From JAAYWY01 sp050945275 (GTDB taxonomy: Bacteria; Bacillota; DTU030; DUMP01), in assembly GCA_050945275.1 (NCBI GenBank), contig JBMNSQ010000018.1:1-19833 (forward strand): 19,833 nucleotides of DNA, written 5' to 3'. Of this stretch, positions 1 through 6,954 are shown in pieces (position 1 is the first letter of the stretch; every line of letters starts with the position of its first letter). A model generated the notes under the pieces. That model was not told where the DNA came from and ran no database searches. It saw only the letters and a list, made by a program, of their open reading frames with translations. The translations under genes were made by a program, and so were the position numbers.

Positions 1-137
1 AAAAAACCAATGTTTAGTACGTTATTGGCCATACTGTCTAAAATCCTCCTCTTCTTTACTTCATCTGTCTTCCCCCAATAATCAGGGGCACTCTATAATT
101 GCCAGCATCATGCCATCCTCGTCAACGTCTCTATGGA

Positions 138-182
138 AGAAAAGCAAGTACCTAGTCAATTAACTTAGGATCTTGCTTTTCT
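138..182. terminator. Probable bidirectional intrinsic terminator after the Fe-S module
   Basis: An 11-bp perfect inverted repeat (AGAAAAGCAAG at 138-148, CTTGCTTTTCT at 172-182) has a further CCTA/TAGG pairing inside it after a 2-nt internal mismatch. The A/T-rich outer part gives a T-run on either strand, as in bidirectional terminators. It lies about 30 nt past the stop codon of the 206-residue gene and would end the minus-strand transcript. I see no supported gene in 1-137. Confidence 0.7.
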
Positions 183-211
183 TGCCTAATAACTGGCTAA
201 TTATCTTTTAG

Positions 212-832
212 TTACTCTTTAGACAATAGGGCTGCAGCGCGTTTGGTATTAAAGATACCGCAGAGACACGGTTGGGCCAAAACAGTAGCCGCTTCTTCAG
301 GACTTACTTTACCTTCGTTGACTGCCTTTCTCATATGCCGCACCAAACCGGCCGCCACCATACCATGACCACACATAGTAGCAATTCTAAGAACCTCTTC
401 TTCCGGCAGCAGCTCAGTATTCCCATGAACACCAAGAGACATGTTAACCGAATGAGCCTTAAGACCAATTTCATCGCAAATGGCTTGTACGTCGTCTAGC
501 AAACCGGTCAACACCACAGAGATCCCCAGTTCTGCTTCCTTTAGCTTTCTTAGAACTTCTACTACCTTTTCCCGCTCTGAAAAACAACACATAATGGGGG
601 AGTTGTCCTCCATGGATGCAATAACATCATCGGGATCCAAACCGCCAACAATTGTTTCACCAGTGGTAAGTGATCCTAAATTAGTGGGGCCTACTCCAAA
701 AATTATTTGTAGGGACCGTTGCAGTTTAGGGGCGCAGCCTTCGTGGTTAATCCCCATGGCCGGGCGAGAAATCAACACGTAATCATTTTTTAGTGATTCA
801 TAATCGCCTCTTCTATATAGTGAATGTGTCAT
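212..832 (-). CDS. Unrecognised 206-aa Cys-rich protein coupled to a 4Fe-4S protein
   Basis: I do not recognise this family. The protein is soluble, with no signal peptide or membrane segment. It has seven cysteines: C33 (in NHEGCAP), C82-C83 (MCCF), C119, C154 (MCGHG), and C189 and C191 (PCLCGIFN). The C-terminal MCGHG...PCLCG group plus nearby H156 is the kind of cluster that could hold a metal or Fe-S centre, but this is inference. The N-terminal half has Gly-rich stretches (FGVGPTNLGSLTTGETIVGGLDPDD) that could form a ligand loop. The ATG follows the stop of the upstream Fe-S gene by one base (GAATAAAATG), with a GGGGGG ribosome site inside the end of that gene, so translation is coupled and the two products probably work together. 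A downstream hairpin ends the transcript. It could be an enzyme subunit or a maturation factor; nothing in the sequence decides this. Confidence 0.85.
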   Translation of the reverse strand: MTHSLYRRGDYESLKNDYVLISRPAMGINHEGCAPKLQRSLQIIFGVGPTNLGSLTTGETIVGGLDPDDVIASMEDNSPIMCCFSEREKVVEVLRKLKEAELGISVVLTGLLDDVQAICDEIGLKAHSVNMSLGVHGNTELLPEEEVLRIATMCGHGMVAAGLVRHMRKAVNEGKVSPEEAATVLAQPCLCGIFNTKRAAALLSKE

Positions 833-833
833 T

Positions 834-1556
834 TTATTCTTCCCCCCTAGGTAGGCCTAAACCAACATTAACCTTCATGTGCTGTGGCAACTGGATTCCC
901 AATTTGTTCAGTCTCTCCATTACCGGCAAGCTGCCATCAGTTGCAAACCGAGAAACCAGACACCAAGAAAATACAGTGGACGTTTCTTTTGCCGCCGCTA
1001 GTACCGACTCTACTAATTCTTCTAGCCGCTCTTCCGGTACAATAAATTCAATAATGGCCGATAAAACTCTTTCGTTGCGGACTTCTTCTTTGATTTCCCC
1101 TACTTCGGGGTCGGTCATTAGGGTGGTTAACGGGTTTTTCGCTTCAAACTTGACGCCGGCAGCAGCCAATGCTTTCGTCACCGGTTCAACTTCATATAGT
1201 CTGGTTCCTACGCCGGGGCGACCAAACTCCATTGCCATACCGTAAAAACCTCTCTTGAACCTAGCTGTGACATCGTTGGTCTTAACTTCTTCTGTGCCAC
1301 GTCCTCGCACTCCCGTATCCTCGTGCTTAACAGTAGGATCGCTGAAGGCCTTGCGCACTGAGCGCGGCCAGGTAAGAACATCGTCACTCTCGTTAATGGC
1401 ATCTACTGGGCAATCGGCCAGCCGACGGCACACACCACACTCTACGCACTCGTCGTATTCAATATAGGCTGTGCCATCCTCAAATTTTATGGCCCCCACC
1501 GGGCAATATGGAACACAACTTTCACAACCGATGCATAGATCTCTGTCAATCTGCAA
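834..1556 (-). CDS. 2x[4Fe-4S] ferredoxin-domain protein with an unrecognised C-terminal domain
   Basis: The N-terminal 55 residues are a bacterial-type dicluster ferredoxin domain: CIGCESCVPYCPVGAI (CX2CX2CX3CP) and CVECGVCRRLADCPVDAI (CX2CX2CX5CP, two residues longer than usual before the last Cys). The remaining ~185 residues, including EFGRPGVGTRLYEVEP and a helical VPEERLEELVESVL stretch, match no family I know. The protein is cytoplasmic. I chose the TTG at 1556 because the AGGAGGGG ribosome site (1563-1570) lies about 8 nt upstream; another in-frame TTG at 1562 sits only 2 nt from that site and would add two residues. It is the first gene of a two-gene unit with the Cys-rich 206-residue protein. 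It probably passes electrons to or from that partner or an unseen enzyme. Its promoter region shares a long dyad with the hydrolase/TRAP operon upstream. Confidence 0.85.
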   Translation of the reverse strand: MQIDRDLCIGCESCVPYCPVGAIKFEDGTAYIEYDECVECGVCRRLADCPVDAINESDDVLTWPRSVRKAFSDPTVKHEDTGVRGRGTEEVKTNDVTARFKRGFYGMAMEFGRPGVGTRLYEVEPVTKALAAAGVKFEAKNPLTTLMTDPEVGEIKEEVRNERVLSAIIEFIVPEERLEELVESVLAAAKETSTVFSWCLVSRFATDGSLPVMERLNKLGIQLPQHMKVNVGLGLPRGEE

Positions 1557-1654
1557 GTGCAACCCCTCCTTATTTAAATGTGAAACCTAATTGATCCCAG
1601 GCAGACTAGGCGAAAACCTGCCAACAAGTCCAGCCAGGCTTGTACGTGTTTCCT

Positions 1655-1693
1655 TGTCCCGTATTGTTGAACACTATTCCATTCTACGGGACA
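1655..1693. promoter_or_regulatory. Long dyad (9-bp arms, 21-bp spacer) upstream of the Fe-S operon
   Basis: Perfect inverted repeat: TGTCCCGTA at 1655-1663 and TACGGGACA at 1685-1693, with a 21-bp spacer containing ATTCCAT. A closely similar element with the same spacer length is at 5650-5688 in front of the hydrolase/TRAP operon. It overlaps the spacer and -10 of the best promoter candidate here, as a repressor site would. The nearby IclR regulator (5905-6702) is the obvious candidate binder, by inference only. An RNA hairpin in the leader is the alternative. Confidence 0.6.
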
Positions 1694-1710
1694 TAGTAAT
1701 ACTTCGACAA
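1681..1710 (-). promoter_or_regulatory. Candidate sigma-A promoter for the Fe-S operon
   Basis: On the minus strand, TTGTCG (1705-1710; 4/6 match to the -35 consensus) lies 18 nt from TAGAAT (1681-1686; 5/6 match to the -10). It would start transcription about 115 nt before the TTG start codon. The dyad at 1655-1693 covers the -10. Confidence 0.4.
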
Positions 1711-1767
1711 TCGCTCTAAAATACCTTCTTGGCAACAATAAACTTTTGCTTTTAGTGGCAAAGGTAA

Positions 1768-1794
1768 GCCCGGCGGCTTCTTTAACCACCGGGC
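1768..1794 (-). terminator. Hairpin just after the first dctM, probable terminator
   Basis: Nine-bp stem GCCCGGCGG (1768-1776) with CCACCGGGC (1786-1794), which has one G-U wobble when read as minus-strand RNA, and a 9-nt loop. It begins about 22 nt past the dctM stop codon. The T-run after it is weak (TTACCTTTG), so termination may be partial, with some read-through into the Fe-S operon. Confidence 0.5.
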
Positions 1795-1816
1795 AATAGC
1801 TTACCGTAGAAAAGAT

Positions 1817-3112
1817 CTAGCATAAACCAAGTAAGCCCGGAATCCACGTGCTTAGTATCGGAAAAAGTACCACTAGTAGCAAGCTCACAGCTGATGCCAC
1901 TATGAACGGTATCATTTCTTCTACTATCCGTTCAAATGTACTCTTAGCCAGTGTAGTAACAACAAACAAGATTACCCCGACCGGCGGTGTTATCATTCCT
2001 ATTTGCAGGTTCAAAAGCATAGCGAGGGCAAAGTGAATAGGATGGATCCCAAACTCAGTAGCTATCGGAGCCAAGATTGGCGCCAACATAATAATGGCCG
2101 CTCCTGGATCCAAGAAACAGCCGACAATGAGTAGCATCACGGTGACAATGAGCATAAAGACAATTGGACTGGACGAAATAGATAGCAATATATTAGCAAT
2201 TAAAGCAGGAACGTTTTCTACCGTCAAAATCCATGATACAACTCGTGAAATGGCAATTAAAAACATAACCGTAGACGTTACGATACCACTTCTAAGCAAG
2301 AACTTAGGCAAATCCCGAATTTTTAGGTCCCTTTGGATAAAAAGCCCCACAACAGCAGCATATACCACCGCTACCGCTGCTGCCTCGGTAGCGGTAAAGA
2401 AACCAAGCATAATGCCGCCCACAATGATAAGCGGCATGCCCAACGCCCAAATAGCATTTCTTAGCGCTTTAAATAATCCCTTAAAGGTAAACGGAATCTG
2501 TTCCATGGGATAATTCTTTTTCTTCATAACGTAGTAAGAAGCGATCATGATACTAAGACCAAGAAGGACCCCCGGTACAACCCCAGCCATGAACAGCGCG
2601 GCAATGGAAACGCTTCCGCCCACAGCCGAGGCGTAAATGACCATGGGTACCGACGGCGGAATAATTGGCCCCATTACCGCCGAAGAGCCACACACACTGG
2701 CTGCAAACTCCGCATTGTAACCCTTATCCTTCATAGCCGGAATCATTATCGAGCCGATGGCTACTACTGCGGCCACGCCCACTCCTGTGATAGCTCCAAA
2801 GAACATCGATGTGAGCACAACAACATAAGCCAAACCGCCACGCAGCCAACCAATCAGGGATTGAGCCAAATCGATTAGCCTTCTAGTGATAGAAATACCC
2901 ATCAACTCACCAGAGAGCATAAACAGGGGTATTGCCATGAGGGGATAAGAGTCCAACCCTCTGAATGTCCTGGCCACCATAATGGTAAGTGGTTCAAGTT
3001 CTCCTGCCAATAGCATGGCAACGATAGAGCTAATACCTAATCCAAACGAAATTGGAATGCCCACAATTATGCTGATAATAAAGCTAAGACCCAGGGCTCC
3101 AATAACACTCAT
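1817..3112 (-). CDS. dctM: TRAP transporter large (12-TM) permease subunit, DctM family
   Basis: A very hydrophobic 431-residue protein, the usual DctM length, with about 12 membrane segments. Family signatures include SYPLMAIPLFMLSGELM near residue 55, FFGAITGVGVAAVVAIGSIMIPAM near 105 and SSAVMGPIIPPSVPMVIYA near 150. DctM forms the sodium-coupled elevator pathway that takes substrate from the periplasmic-type binding protein DctP. It starts at ATG with a GGGGAG ribosome site 8 nt upstream, 42 nt after the dctQ stop. It is the last gene of the hydrolase-dctP-dctQ-dctM operon and is followed by a hairpin. Substrate cannot be read from this subunit. Confidence 0.95.
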   Translation of the reverse strand: MSVIGALGLSFIISIIVGIPISFGLGISSIVAMLLAGELEPLTIMVARTFRGLDSYPLMAIPLFMLSGELMGISITRRLIDLAQSLIGWLRGGLAYVVVLTSMFFGAITGVGVAAVVAIGSIMIPAMKDKGYNAEFAASVCGSSAVMGPIIPPSVPMVIYASAVGGSVSIAALFMAGVVPGVLLGLSIMIASYYVMKKKNYPMEQIPFTFKGLFKALRNAIWALGMPLIIVGGIMLGFFTATEAAAVAVVYAAVVGLFIQRDLKIRDLPKFLLRSGIVTSTVMFLIAISRVVSWILTVENVPALIANILLSISSSPIVFMLIVTVMLLIVGCFLDPGAAIIMLAPILAPIATEFGIHPIHFALAMLLNLQIGMITPPVGVILFVVTTLAKSTFERIVEEMIPFIVASAVSLLLVVLFPILSTWIPGLLGLC

Positions 3113-3154
3113 TTTCCCAACTCCCCAACAAAAAATTTATTGGAACCAGACTGA

Positions 3155-3613
3155 CTATTCTTTATTTGCCGCCATTACACCCAGGTGCTGAATAATCATG
3201 AGTATCGATCCCAAAGGAGCTGCCAGCGTGATATAAAACATACTAATTTTTAATGTAGATGACATTTGGGACGCTTGCTGTAGGTTATACCTAACCGAAC
3301 CAATTAAAAATGCAACTAAAAAGGCCAAAATAATGAGGTTAGCTGTAGTGATTACATGTTTTTGAAGATGCTTGGGAAATTTATCTTTGAAAAAAGTGAC
3401 AGCCGAATGCGAACCTTCTTTTATCCCCAGGCTAGCACCTAGTAGGCTCACCCATACCAAGAAATACCGAGACAATTCCTCTGCAAAATACGGCGTAGTT
3501 TGGAAAATATGCCGCATAAGAACTAAGGCAAAAAGTATCGTTACTAAACATGCCATCAGAATTATTATCAAGATTTCCGTAACCTTAGTGGTGACATCGA
3601 TAAGTCGCTTCAC
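3155..3613 (-). CDS. dctQ: TRAP transporter small (4-TM) permease subunit, DctQ family
   Basis: This 152-residue protein has four predicted membrane segments (about residues 14-35, 45-62, 85-105 and 125-145). It carries the DctQ-typical stretch RYFLVWVSLLGASLGIKEGSH, in which the second helix is followed by a charged loop. DctQ is the small subunit that scaffolds DctM in the membrane. The start is GTG at 3613, with AGGAGG 9 nt upstream; an overlapping ATG one frame away stops at once. It lies between dctP and dctM, separated from dctP by a 67-nt gap holding a stable hairpin. Confidence 0.93.
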   Translation of the reverse strand: MKRLIDVTTKVTEILIIILMACLVTILFALVLMRHIFQTTPYFAEELSRYFLVWVSLLGASLGIKEGSHSAVTFFKDKFPKHLQKHVITTANLIILAFLVAFLIGSVRYNLQQASQMSSTLKISMFYITLAAPLGSILMIIQHLGVMAANKE

Positions 3614-3645
3614 ATTTAGTTACCTCCTGTCTAAGACATAAGGTA

Positions 3646-3666
3646 GGGGCCGGCTCTGGCGGCCCC
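3646..3666 (-). other. Intercistronic hairpin between dctP and dctQ
   Basis: Seven-bp GC stem GGGGCCG (3646-3652) with CGGCCCC (3660-3666) and a 7-nt loop. No T-run follows on the minus strand, so it is not a simple terminator. By analogy with other binding-protein operons, it may protect the 3' end of the dctP message so that more DctP than permease is made. Comparable hairpins follow the other two binding-protein genes here. Confidence 0.6.
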
Positions 3667-3680
3667 TCGTTTATTACCGT

Positions 3681-4757
3681 CTATTTATCGTATTCTATCC
3701 CAAGAGCCTCAAACATATCATAAACAATCTGTTTGTCCTTTGTTTTGCTAATATAATCATCCCAAATTGATACTACCTTTTCCTGGAACAAGGCAAGCTC
3801 TTCCTCAGTCAAATCGATAATTTCGAGATCCTGAGCCAGAGTTTCTTTTAATTTGCCATCAGCGGCATTAGATGCTTCTCTCTGCTTAGCCGACGCCTCA
3901 CGCCCAGCATCCTTCAAGATCTGCTGCAGGTCTTCGGGAAGATTGTCAAAGAAGGCTTTGTTGATCCAGACTGGCTGGAAATCGAAGAAGTGTCCAGTCA
4001 TGGTCAGATACTCTTGGGCTTCATAGAACTTGTTAGAATAGATATTGTCCAGGGAGTTTTCCTGAGCATCAATAACACCTTGCTGAAGTGCCGAGTATAG
4101 TTCAGCAAAGTCAAGGGTGGATGGGTTTGCTCCCAGGGCCTCAAAAGTGGCCATGTGCACTTCGTTAGGTTGCAGACGAACCTTAATACCTGCTAAATCT
4201 TCCGGAGTCCTAACCGGTCTCTTACTGTTGGTTAAATGTCTAAAACCAATCTGTCCATATCCCAGAGTAACAAAACCGTGTTCTTCCAAAGCTGCATTCA
4301 GTTTCTCGCCAATTTCTCCATCTATAGCGGCATATGCTTTTTCTAGGTTGGCCGGAGTAACGAGAAACGGCAAGGACAATACGTCGAACATGGGCTCGTA
4401 GTTAGCAGCCATATAAGAAGGGGAACCCATGGTCATGGTAATACTACCGCTCTTCACCGATTCGTTTAGCTCGCTCTGACCGCCGAGCTGGCCGCTGTGA
4501 TACACTTCAACCTTAATGCGGCCATCACTTTCTCTTTCCACGTATTCCTTGAAATCATACTGAGCCTTAGTCGCAGTGTTGTCAGGGCCTAGTGTCCCAG
4601 CATAGCGAATAGTGTACTCCGGTGCATTGCCATCACCATTATTACCACCAGGCTTGCCGCCTTCACTCGGTTTCGAGCATCCCACAGCTGCCGTCACTAA
4701 TAACGCTCCAATTACAACCATTGTTAGTACCCGAGCCCAAACCTTTGATCCCTTCAT
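3681..4757 (-). CDS. dctP: TRAP transporter solute-binding lipoprotein, DctP family
   Basis: This 358-residue extracytoplasmic receptor has a lipoprotein signal (basic start, hydrophobic helix to about residue 24, lipobox AVGC with C27 as the lipid-modified Cys), followed by a flexible Gly/Asn linker. The DctP fold begins at TIRYAGTLGPDN. The conserved GFRHLTN segment (R173) and DLAGIKVRLQ (R194) are present; R194 is at the position that grips the substrate carboxylate in characterised DctP proteins, so the ligand is likely an organic acid. It starts at ATG with AGGAGG 7 nt upstream, 29 nt after the hydrolase stop, so the two are cotranscribed. This suggests the imported acid is the substrate or precursor for that hydrolase. 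A hairpin follows the gene. Confidence 0.95.
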   Translation of the reverse strand: MKGSKVWARVLTMVVIGALLVTAAVGCSKPSEGGKPGGNNGDGNAPEYTIRYAGTLGPDNTATKAQYDFKEYVERESDGRIKVEVYHSGQLGGQSELNESVKSGSITMTMGSPSYMAANYEPMFDVLSLPFLVTPANLEKAYAAIDGEIGEKLNAALEEHGFVTLGYGQIGFRHLTNSKRPVRTPEDLAGIKVRLQPNEVHMATFEALGANPSTLDFAELYSALQQGVIDAQENSLDNIYSNKFYEAQEYLTMTGHFFDFQPVWINKAFFDNLPEDLQQILKDAGREASAKQREASNAADGKLKETLAQDLEIIDLTEEELALFQEKVVSIWDDYISKTKDKQIVYDMFEALGIEYDK

Positions 4758-4786
4758 GCCATTTCCTCCTTAACGATTAAATTCAA

Positions 4787-5635
4787 TTACAATGTGTAAG
4801 TTGCTGGTCGCCGATTCTTGAACATATTATTAAGTCGATGATCCATTCTGCCTACAGATAACACCTTCTCTAAATCGAGATCTGCTGTGGCATACCCCTC
4901 CTCGTAGCCAATCTCAGAAATTACTTGCCCTAGCGGGGATACAATACGGCTGTGTCCGTAGTAGTCGAACTCGCCAGTCACCCCCACCAGGTTGGAACCA
5001 ATAAAGATACTTTGGTTCTCAAGAGCCCGCACTTTATCTAGCAGGTCGTACATCTCACCCCTCTCATCGGTTGCTGGGTCACTCCCAATATGCATAAGCG
5101 GCCAAGCAGTAGGCATAACTAAAATCTCTGCTCCCTGCAAGGCTAAGCTCCTTCCAGCCTCTGGAAAGGCCTTGTCATAACACACTAACATGCCGATGCG
5201 CCCGATATGAGTATCAAATACGGGCCAACTTGTTCCAGGATGGAAGATATAGGTTTCGTGAGACGGCTGATGCACCTTTTGATAAGCACCAACAAATCCA
5301 TCTGGCCGAACAAGTACTGACGAATTATACAAAATACCCCTATCATCTGGATGCCTCTCGATCATTCCAAAGACCACATTGATATCATACTTTTGGGCGA
5401 GCTTCTTGATCTCTTCTACCGATTCTCCTTGCAATGTTTCCGCGTTCTCAATATGATAGCCTATAAGTTCCTTGTCCACGATACGTTTATGAATATAACC
5501 TTGTAATGCCCCTTCGGGGAAAACTATAAGGTCTACTCCTTCTTTTCCGGCCTCCTCAACTAGCCGGAGAATTTTACTAAGGTTCTCCTTTTTGTCATAA
5601 ACAACGTTGAAGTTTGTTGTTCGGAGAATAGCCAT
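4787..5635 (-). CDS. Carbon-nitrogen hydrolase (nitrilase superfamily), operon 3
   Basis: This 282-residue cytoplasmic amidohydrolase has the superfamily's catalytic residues: E41 (VFPEGALQGY), K120 (YQKVHQP), C152 (LVCYDKAFPE) and the accessory E127. These enzymes hydrolyse amides, carbamoyl amides or nitriles through a Cys thioester. Which class applies is not clear by eye; the length and motifs would allow an N-carbamoyl (ureido) hydrolase or an aliphatic amidase. I chose the ATG at 5635, which begins right before the conserved first strand and has GGGGG 9 nt upstream. The frame stays open to an ATG at 5689 (18 more residues), but that stretch overlaps a regulatory dyad and has no family similarity. 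It heads the hydrolase-dctP-dctQ-dctM operon. Confidence 0.9.
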   Translation of the reverse strand: MAILRTTNFNVVYDKKENLSKILRLVEEAGKEGVDLIVFPEGALQGYIHKRIVDKELIGYHIENAETLQGESVEEIKKLAQKYDINVVFGMIERHPDDRGILYNSSVLVRPDGFVGAYQKVHQPSHETYIFHPGTSWPVFDTHIGRIGMLVCYDKAFPEAGRSLALQGAEILVMPTAWPLMHIGSDPATDERGEMYDLLDKVRALENQSIFIGSNLVGVTGEFDYYGHSRIVSPLGQVISEIGYEEGYATADLDLEKVLSVGRMDHRLNNMFKNRRPATYTL

Positions 5636-5649
5636 ACTTTCACGCCCCC

Positions 5650-5688
5650 TGTTCCGTATTGTGGCACATATTCCATCCATATGGAACA
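5650..5688. promoter_or_regulatory. Second copy of the long dyad, upstream of the C-N hydrolase
   Basis: TGTTCCGTA (5650-5658) and TATGGAACA (5680-5688) form 9-bp arms with one mismatch, separated by 21 bp that again contain TATTCCAT. Arm sequence, arm length and spacer match the element at 1655-1693. The fourth arm base and its partner change together (C-G there, T-A here). It ends directly next to the ribosome site, so it could act as a downstream operator or as an RNA hairpin controlling translation. A second, shorter dyad (TTCCAT-4-ATGGAA, 5671-5686) is nested in it. Confidence 0.6.
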
Positions 5689-5717
5689 TGCTGATGTATA
5701 CTTCTCGATTAAATCTC

Positions 5718-5736
5718 GTTTTCCTGCCTGGAAAAC
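5718..5736. promoter_or_regulatory. Seven-bp palindrome upstream of the C-N hydrolase
   Basis: Perfect inverted repeat GTTTTCC (5718-5724) / GGAAAAC (5730-5736) with a 5-bp centre. It lies between the likely promoter and the shared dyad, so it is a possible operator or small leader hairpin. There is no independent support. Confidence 0.35.
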
Positions 5737-5770
5737 AAATAAACTGCTTTTATCGCATTAACAAGTTTTT

Positions 5771-5801
5771 CTTATACTGAGTTTGCATTATTCGGTGCAA
5801 A
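5771..5801 (-). promoter_or_regulatory. Candidate promoter with overlapping palindrome for the hydrolase-dctPQM operon
   Basis: On the minus strand, TTGCAC (5795-5800) lies 18 nt from TATAAG (5771-5776; 5/6 match to -10). The -35 is part of a perfect 6-bp palindrome, TTTGCA (5782-5787) / TGCAAA (5796-5801), positioned so that a bound repressor would block RNA polymerase. The -35 match is weak (3/6). The upstream IclR gene is the likely source of the regulator, by inference. Confidence 0.4.
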
Positions 5802-5806
5802 TAACA

Positions 5807-5870
5807 AACCACCCGGTAGCATTGTCTTTCTCCTTGTTAGAGGTGGCAAAGACAACACAAATAGGTGGTT
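5807..5870. repeat. Extended two-tier inverted repeat between iclR and the hydrolase operon
   Basis: Outer arms AACCACC (5807-5813) / GGTGGTT (5864-5870) enclose inner arms TTGTCTTT (5822-5829) / AAAGACAA (5848-5855), with 8-nt internal loops on both sides and an 18-nt apical loop. It starts about 35 nt past the IclR stop codon. It may end the IclR transcript (TGTTATTTG follows on the minus strand) or form a structured leader. It has no consensus terminator T-run. Confidence 0.5.
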
Positions 5871-5904
5871 GGTATAGCAAGCTGCTGCATCACACTGGGT
5901 TATT

Positions 5905-6702
5905 TTATCCCAAATCCACAACCAAAGATATTCCACTAGCGGATCCCAGATCCCTGGATATTAGACTGGCAACCTCCATTACTTGTTGAACATAAGAATC
6001 TATCTTGCTGCGAGAAAATCTAGAGGACGGTCCCGACACATTAATAGAACCAGCTACTGTATTTCCCGCTTTAAAAATAGTACTAGCCACAGAAGTAATA
6101 CCGCTGGTGCGCTCAGCTGAAGTCACCGCATACCCTTGTTTCTTCACCAGCTCTAATTGCTTCTGCAAGGAAGAAGTGTCAACGCTTTTCCCGTCAAAAG
6201 TTGTACCCGTGCGGGCCTCGAGAAAAATTGCCTCCACCTCCACTGGTGGCAAATAGGCCATAATTGCCTTCCCCGCGGCGCCAAGGTACAGGGGTAGCCC
6301 AATGCCAACTTCTTCATAGACCCGTCGTAGCTGATGGTGACCTTCCACCTGAGCAACGCACACCCTGCTTCTACCACGAAGAAGATGCAGCGCGACAGTT
6401 TCATTGGTTTGGTCACGAAGAGCCCGCATATAAGGCAACGCCACCTTATGGACATCTAGCTGACGAGTGAGCACCTCAGCCAGCTCCAGCAATTTAAACC
6501 CTAACATGTATTTTTGGCTATCGGCAGCTCTGCACAGTAGGCCAATACTGTGCAGACTCGATACAATGCGGTGCACTGTACTTTTGCTAATATCCAATTT
6601 ACGACTTATTTCAGTAATTCCAAGCTCGTCCTCTTCTTGTCGAAACAGCTCCAATATATCGGCCACTTTGCTCATAACCTTCAACTGGCTTCCTTCCGTC
6701 AT
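5905..6702 (-). CDS. IclR-family transcriptional regulator, operon 3
   Basis: This 265-residue protein has a winged helix-turn-helix at about residues 8-70 (ITEISRKLDISKSTVHRIVSSL, with SKSTVHRI as the recognition helix) and an IclR effector domain at about 80-250. The latter includes NETVALHLLRGRSRVCVAQVEG, LGAAGKAIMAYLP and ERTSGITSVAS. IclR proteins bind small acids or aromatics and mostly regulate adjacent catabolic operons. The ATG at 6702 has a GGTAGGGAG ribosome site very close to it and gives an N-terminus that aligns with the second IclR protein (12207-12995), to which it is strikingly similar through both domains. It sits directly upstream of the hydrolase-TRAP operon, which it probably controls, perhaps together with the Fe-S operon. 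A palindrome in its own upstream region suggests autoregulation. Confidence 0.93.
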   Translation of the reverse strand: MTEGSQLKVMSKVADILELFRQEEDELGITEISRKLDISKSTVHRIVSSLHSIGLLCRAADSQKYMLGFKLLELAEVLTRQLDVHKVALPYMRALRDQTNETVALHLLRGRSRVCVAQVEGHHQLRRVYEEVGIGLPLYLGAAGKAIMAYLPPVEVEAIFLEARTGTTFDGKSVDTSSLQKQLELVKKQGYAVTSAERTSGITSVASTIFKAGNTVAGSINVSGPSSRFSRSKIDSYVQQVMEVASLISRDLGSASGISLVVDLG

Positions 6703-6732
6703 TGCTCCCTACCTTTCCCCCCAATAAGTAGC

Positions 6733-6756
6733 AAACATAAGTTAACTGTTATGTTT
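6733..6756. promoter_or_regulatory. Palindrome upstream of the IclR gene, candidate autoregulatory operator
   Basis: Perfect 8-bp arms AAACATAA (6733-6740) and TTATGTTT (6749-6756) around an 8-bp centre, GTTAACTG, which contains the palindrome GTTAAC. It lies about 30 nt upstream of the ATG, in a position to block transcription of the regulator gene. I could not identify a convincing promoter beside it. Confidence 0.5.
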
Positions 6757-6873
6757 AAAGATAGTTCTCTACAAATACGCAAATTCCTTTTAATTTAGGC
6801 ACAATCGTTCGGCATGCTAGTTGGTATTTTGGCCAACCACCTAGCCTTCAGTTCCCATCCTTTATAACGTAAG

Positions 6874-6914
6874 ATGGCCCAATAGAGCCAGTAGCACTGA
6901 CTCTATTGGGCCAT
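6874..6914. terminator. Very strong hairpin after the NicX-like genes, likely transcript end
   Basis: A 14-bp perfect stem (ATGGCCCAATAGAG at 6874-6887 and CTCTATTGGGCCAT at 6901-6914) continues after one mismatch with CAGT/ACTG and a 3-nt loop. It begins 40 nt after the stop of the last gene of operon 2. No T-run follows on either strand, so it may act as a 3'-end stabiliser or Rho-assisted terminator rather than a classic intrinsic one. Confidence 0.6.
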
Positions 6915-6954
6915 TATAGTGGTTACATTAAGCTGACGCTACCTAAGGCAATTA

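Noticed and set aside
1..50. Possible start of another minus-strand gene at the window edge (AGGAGG at 45-50, ATG at 32).
   Set aside because: Only about ten codons are visible, and the ribosome site is 12 nt away, which is long. Too little to support a gene.
212..832. Cys-rich protein as a ring-opening amidohydrolase of the cyanuric acid hydrolase/barbiturase type.
   Set aside because: Those enzymes are about 360 residues with a threefold repeat and Ser-Lys pairs. None of this is seen here.
1574..1789. 71-codon open frame on the minus strand between dctM and the Fe-S gene.
   Set aside because: It overlaps the terminator hairpin, promoter and long dyad, has no ribosome site I can see, and its composition is not protein-like.
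5636..5689. 18-residue N-terminal extension of the C-N hydrolase starting at an ATG at 5689.
   Set aside because: The extension lies within the shared dyad and lacks family similarity. The ATG at 5635 has a ribosome site and fits the family start.
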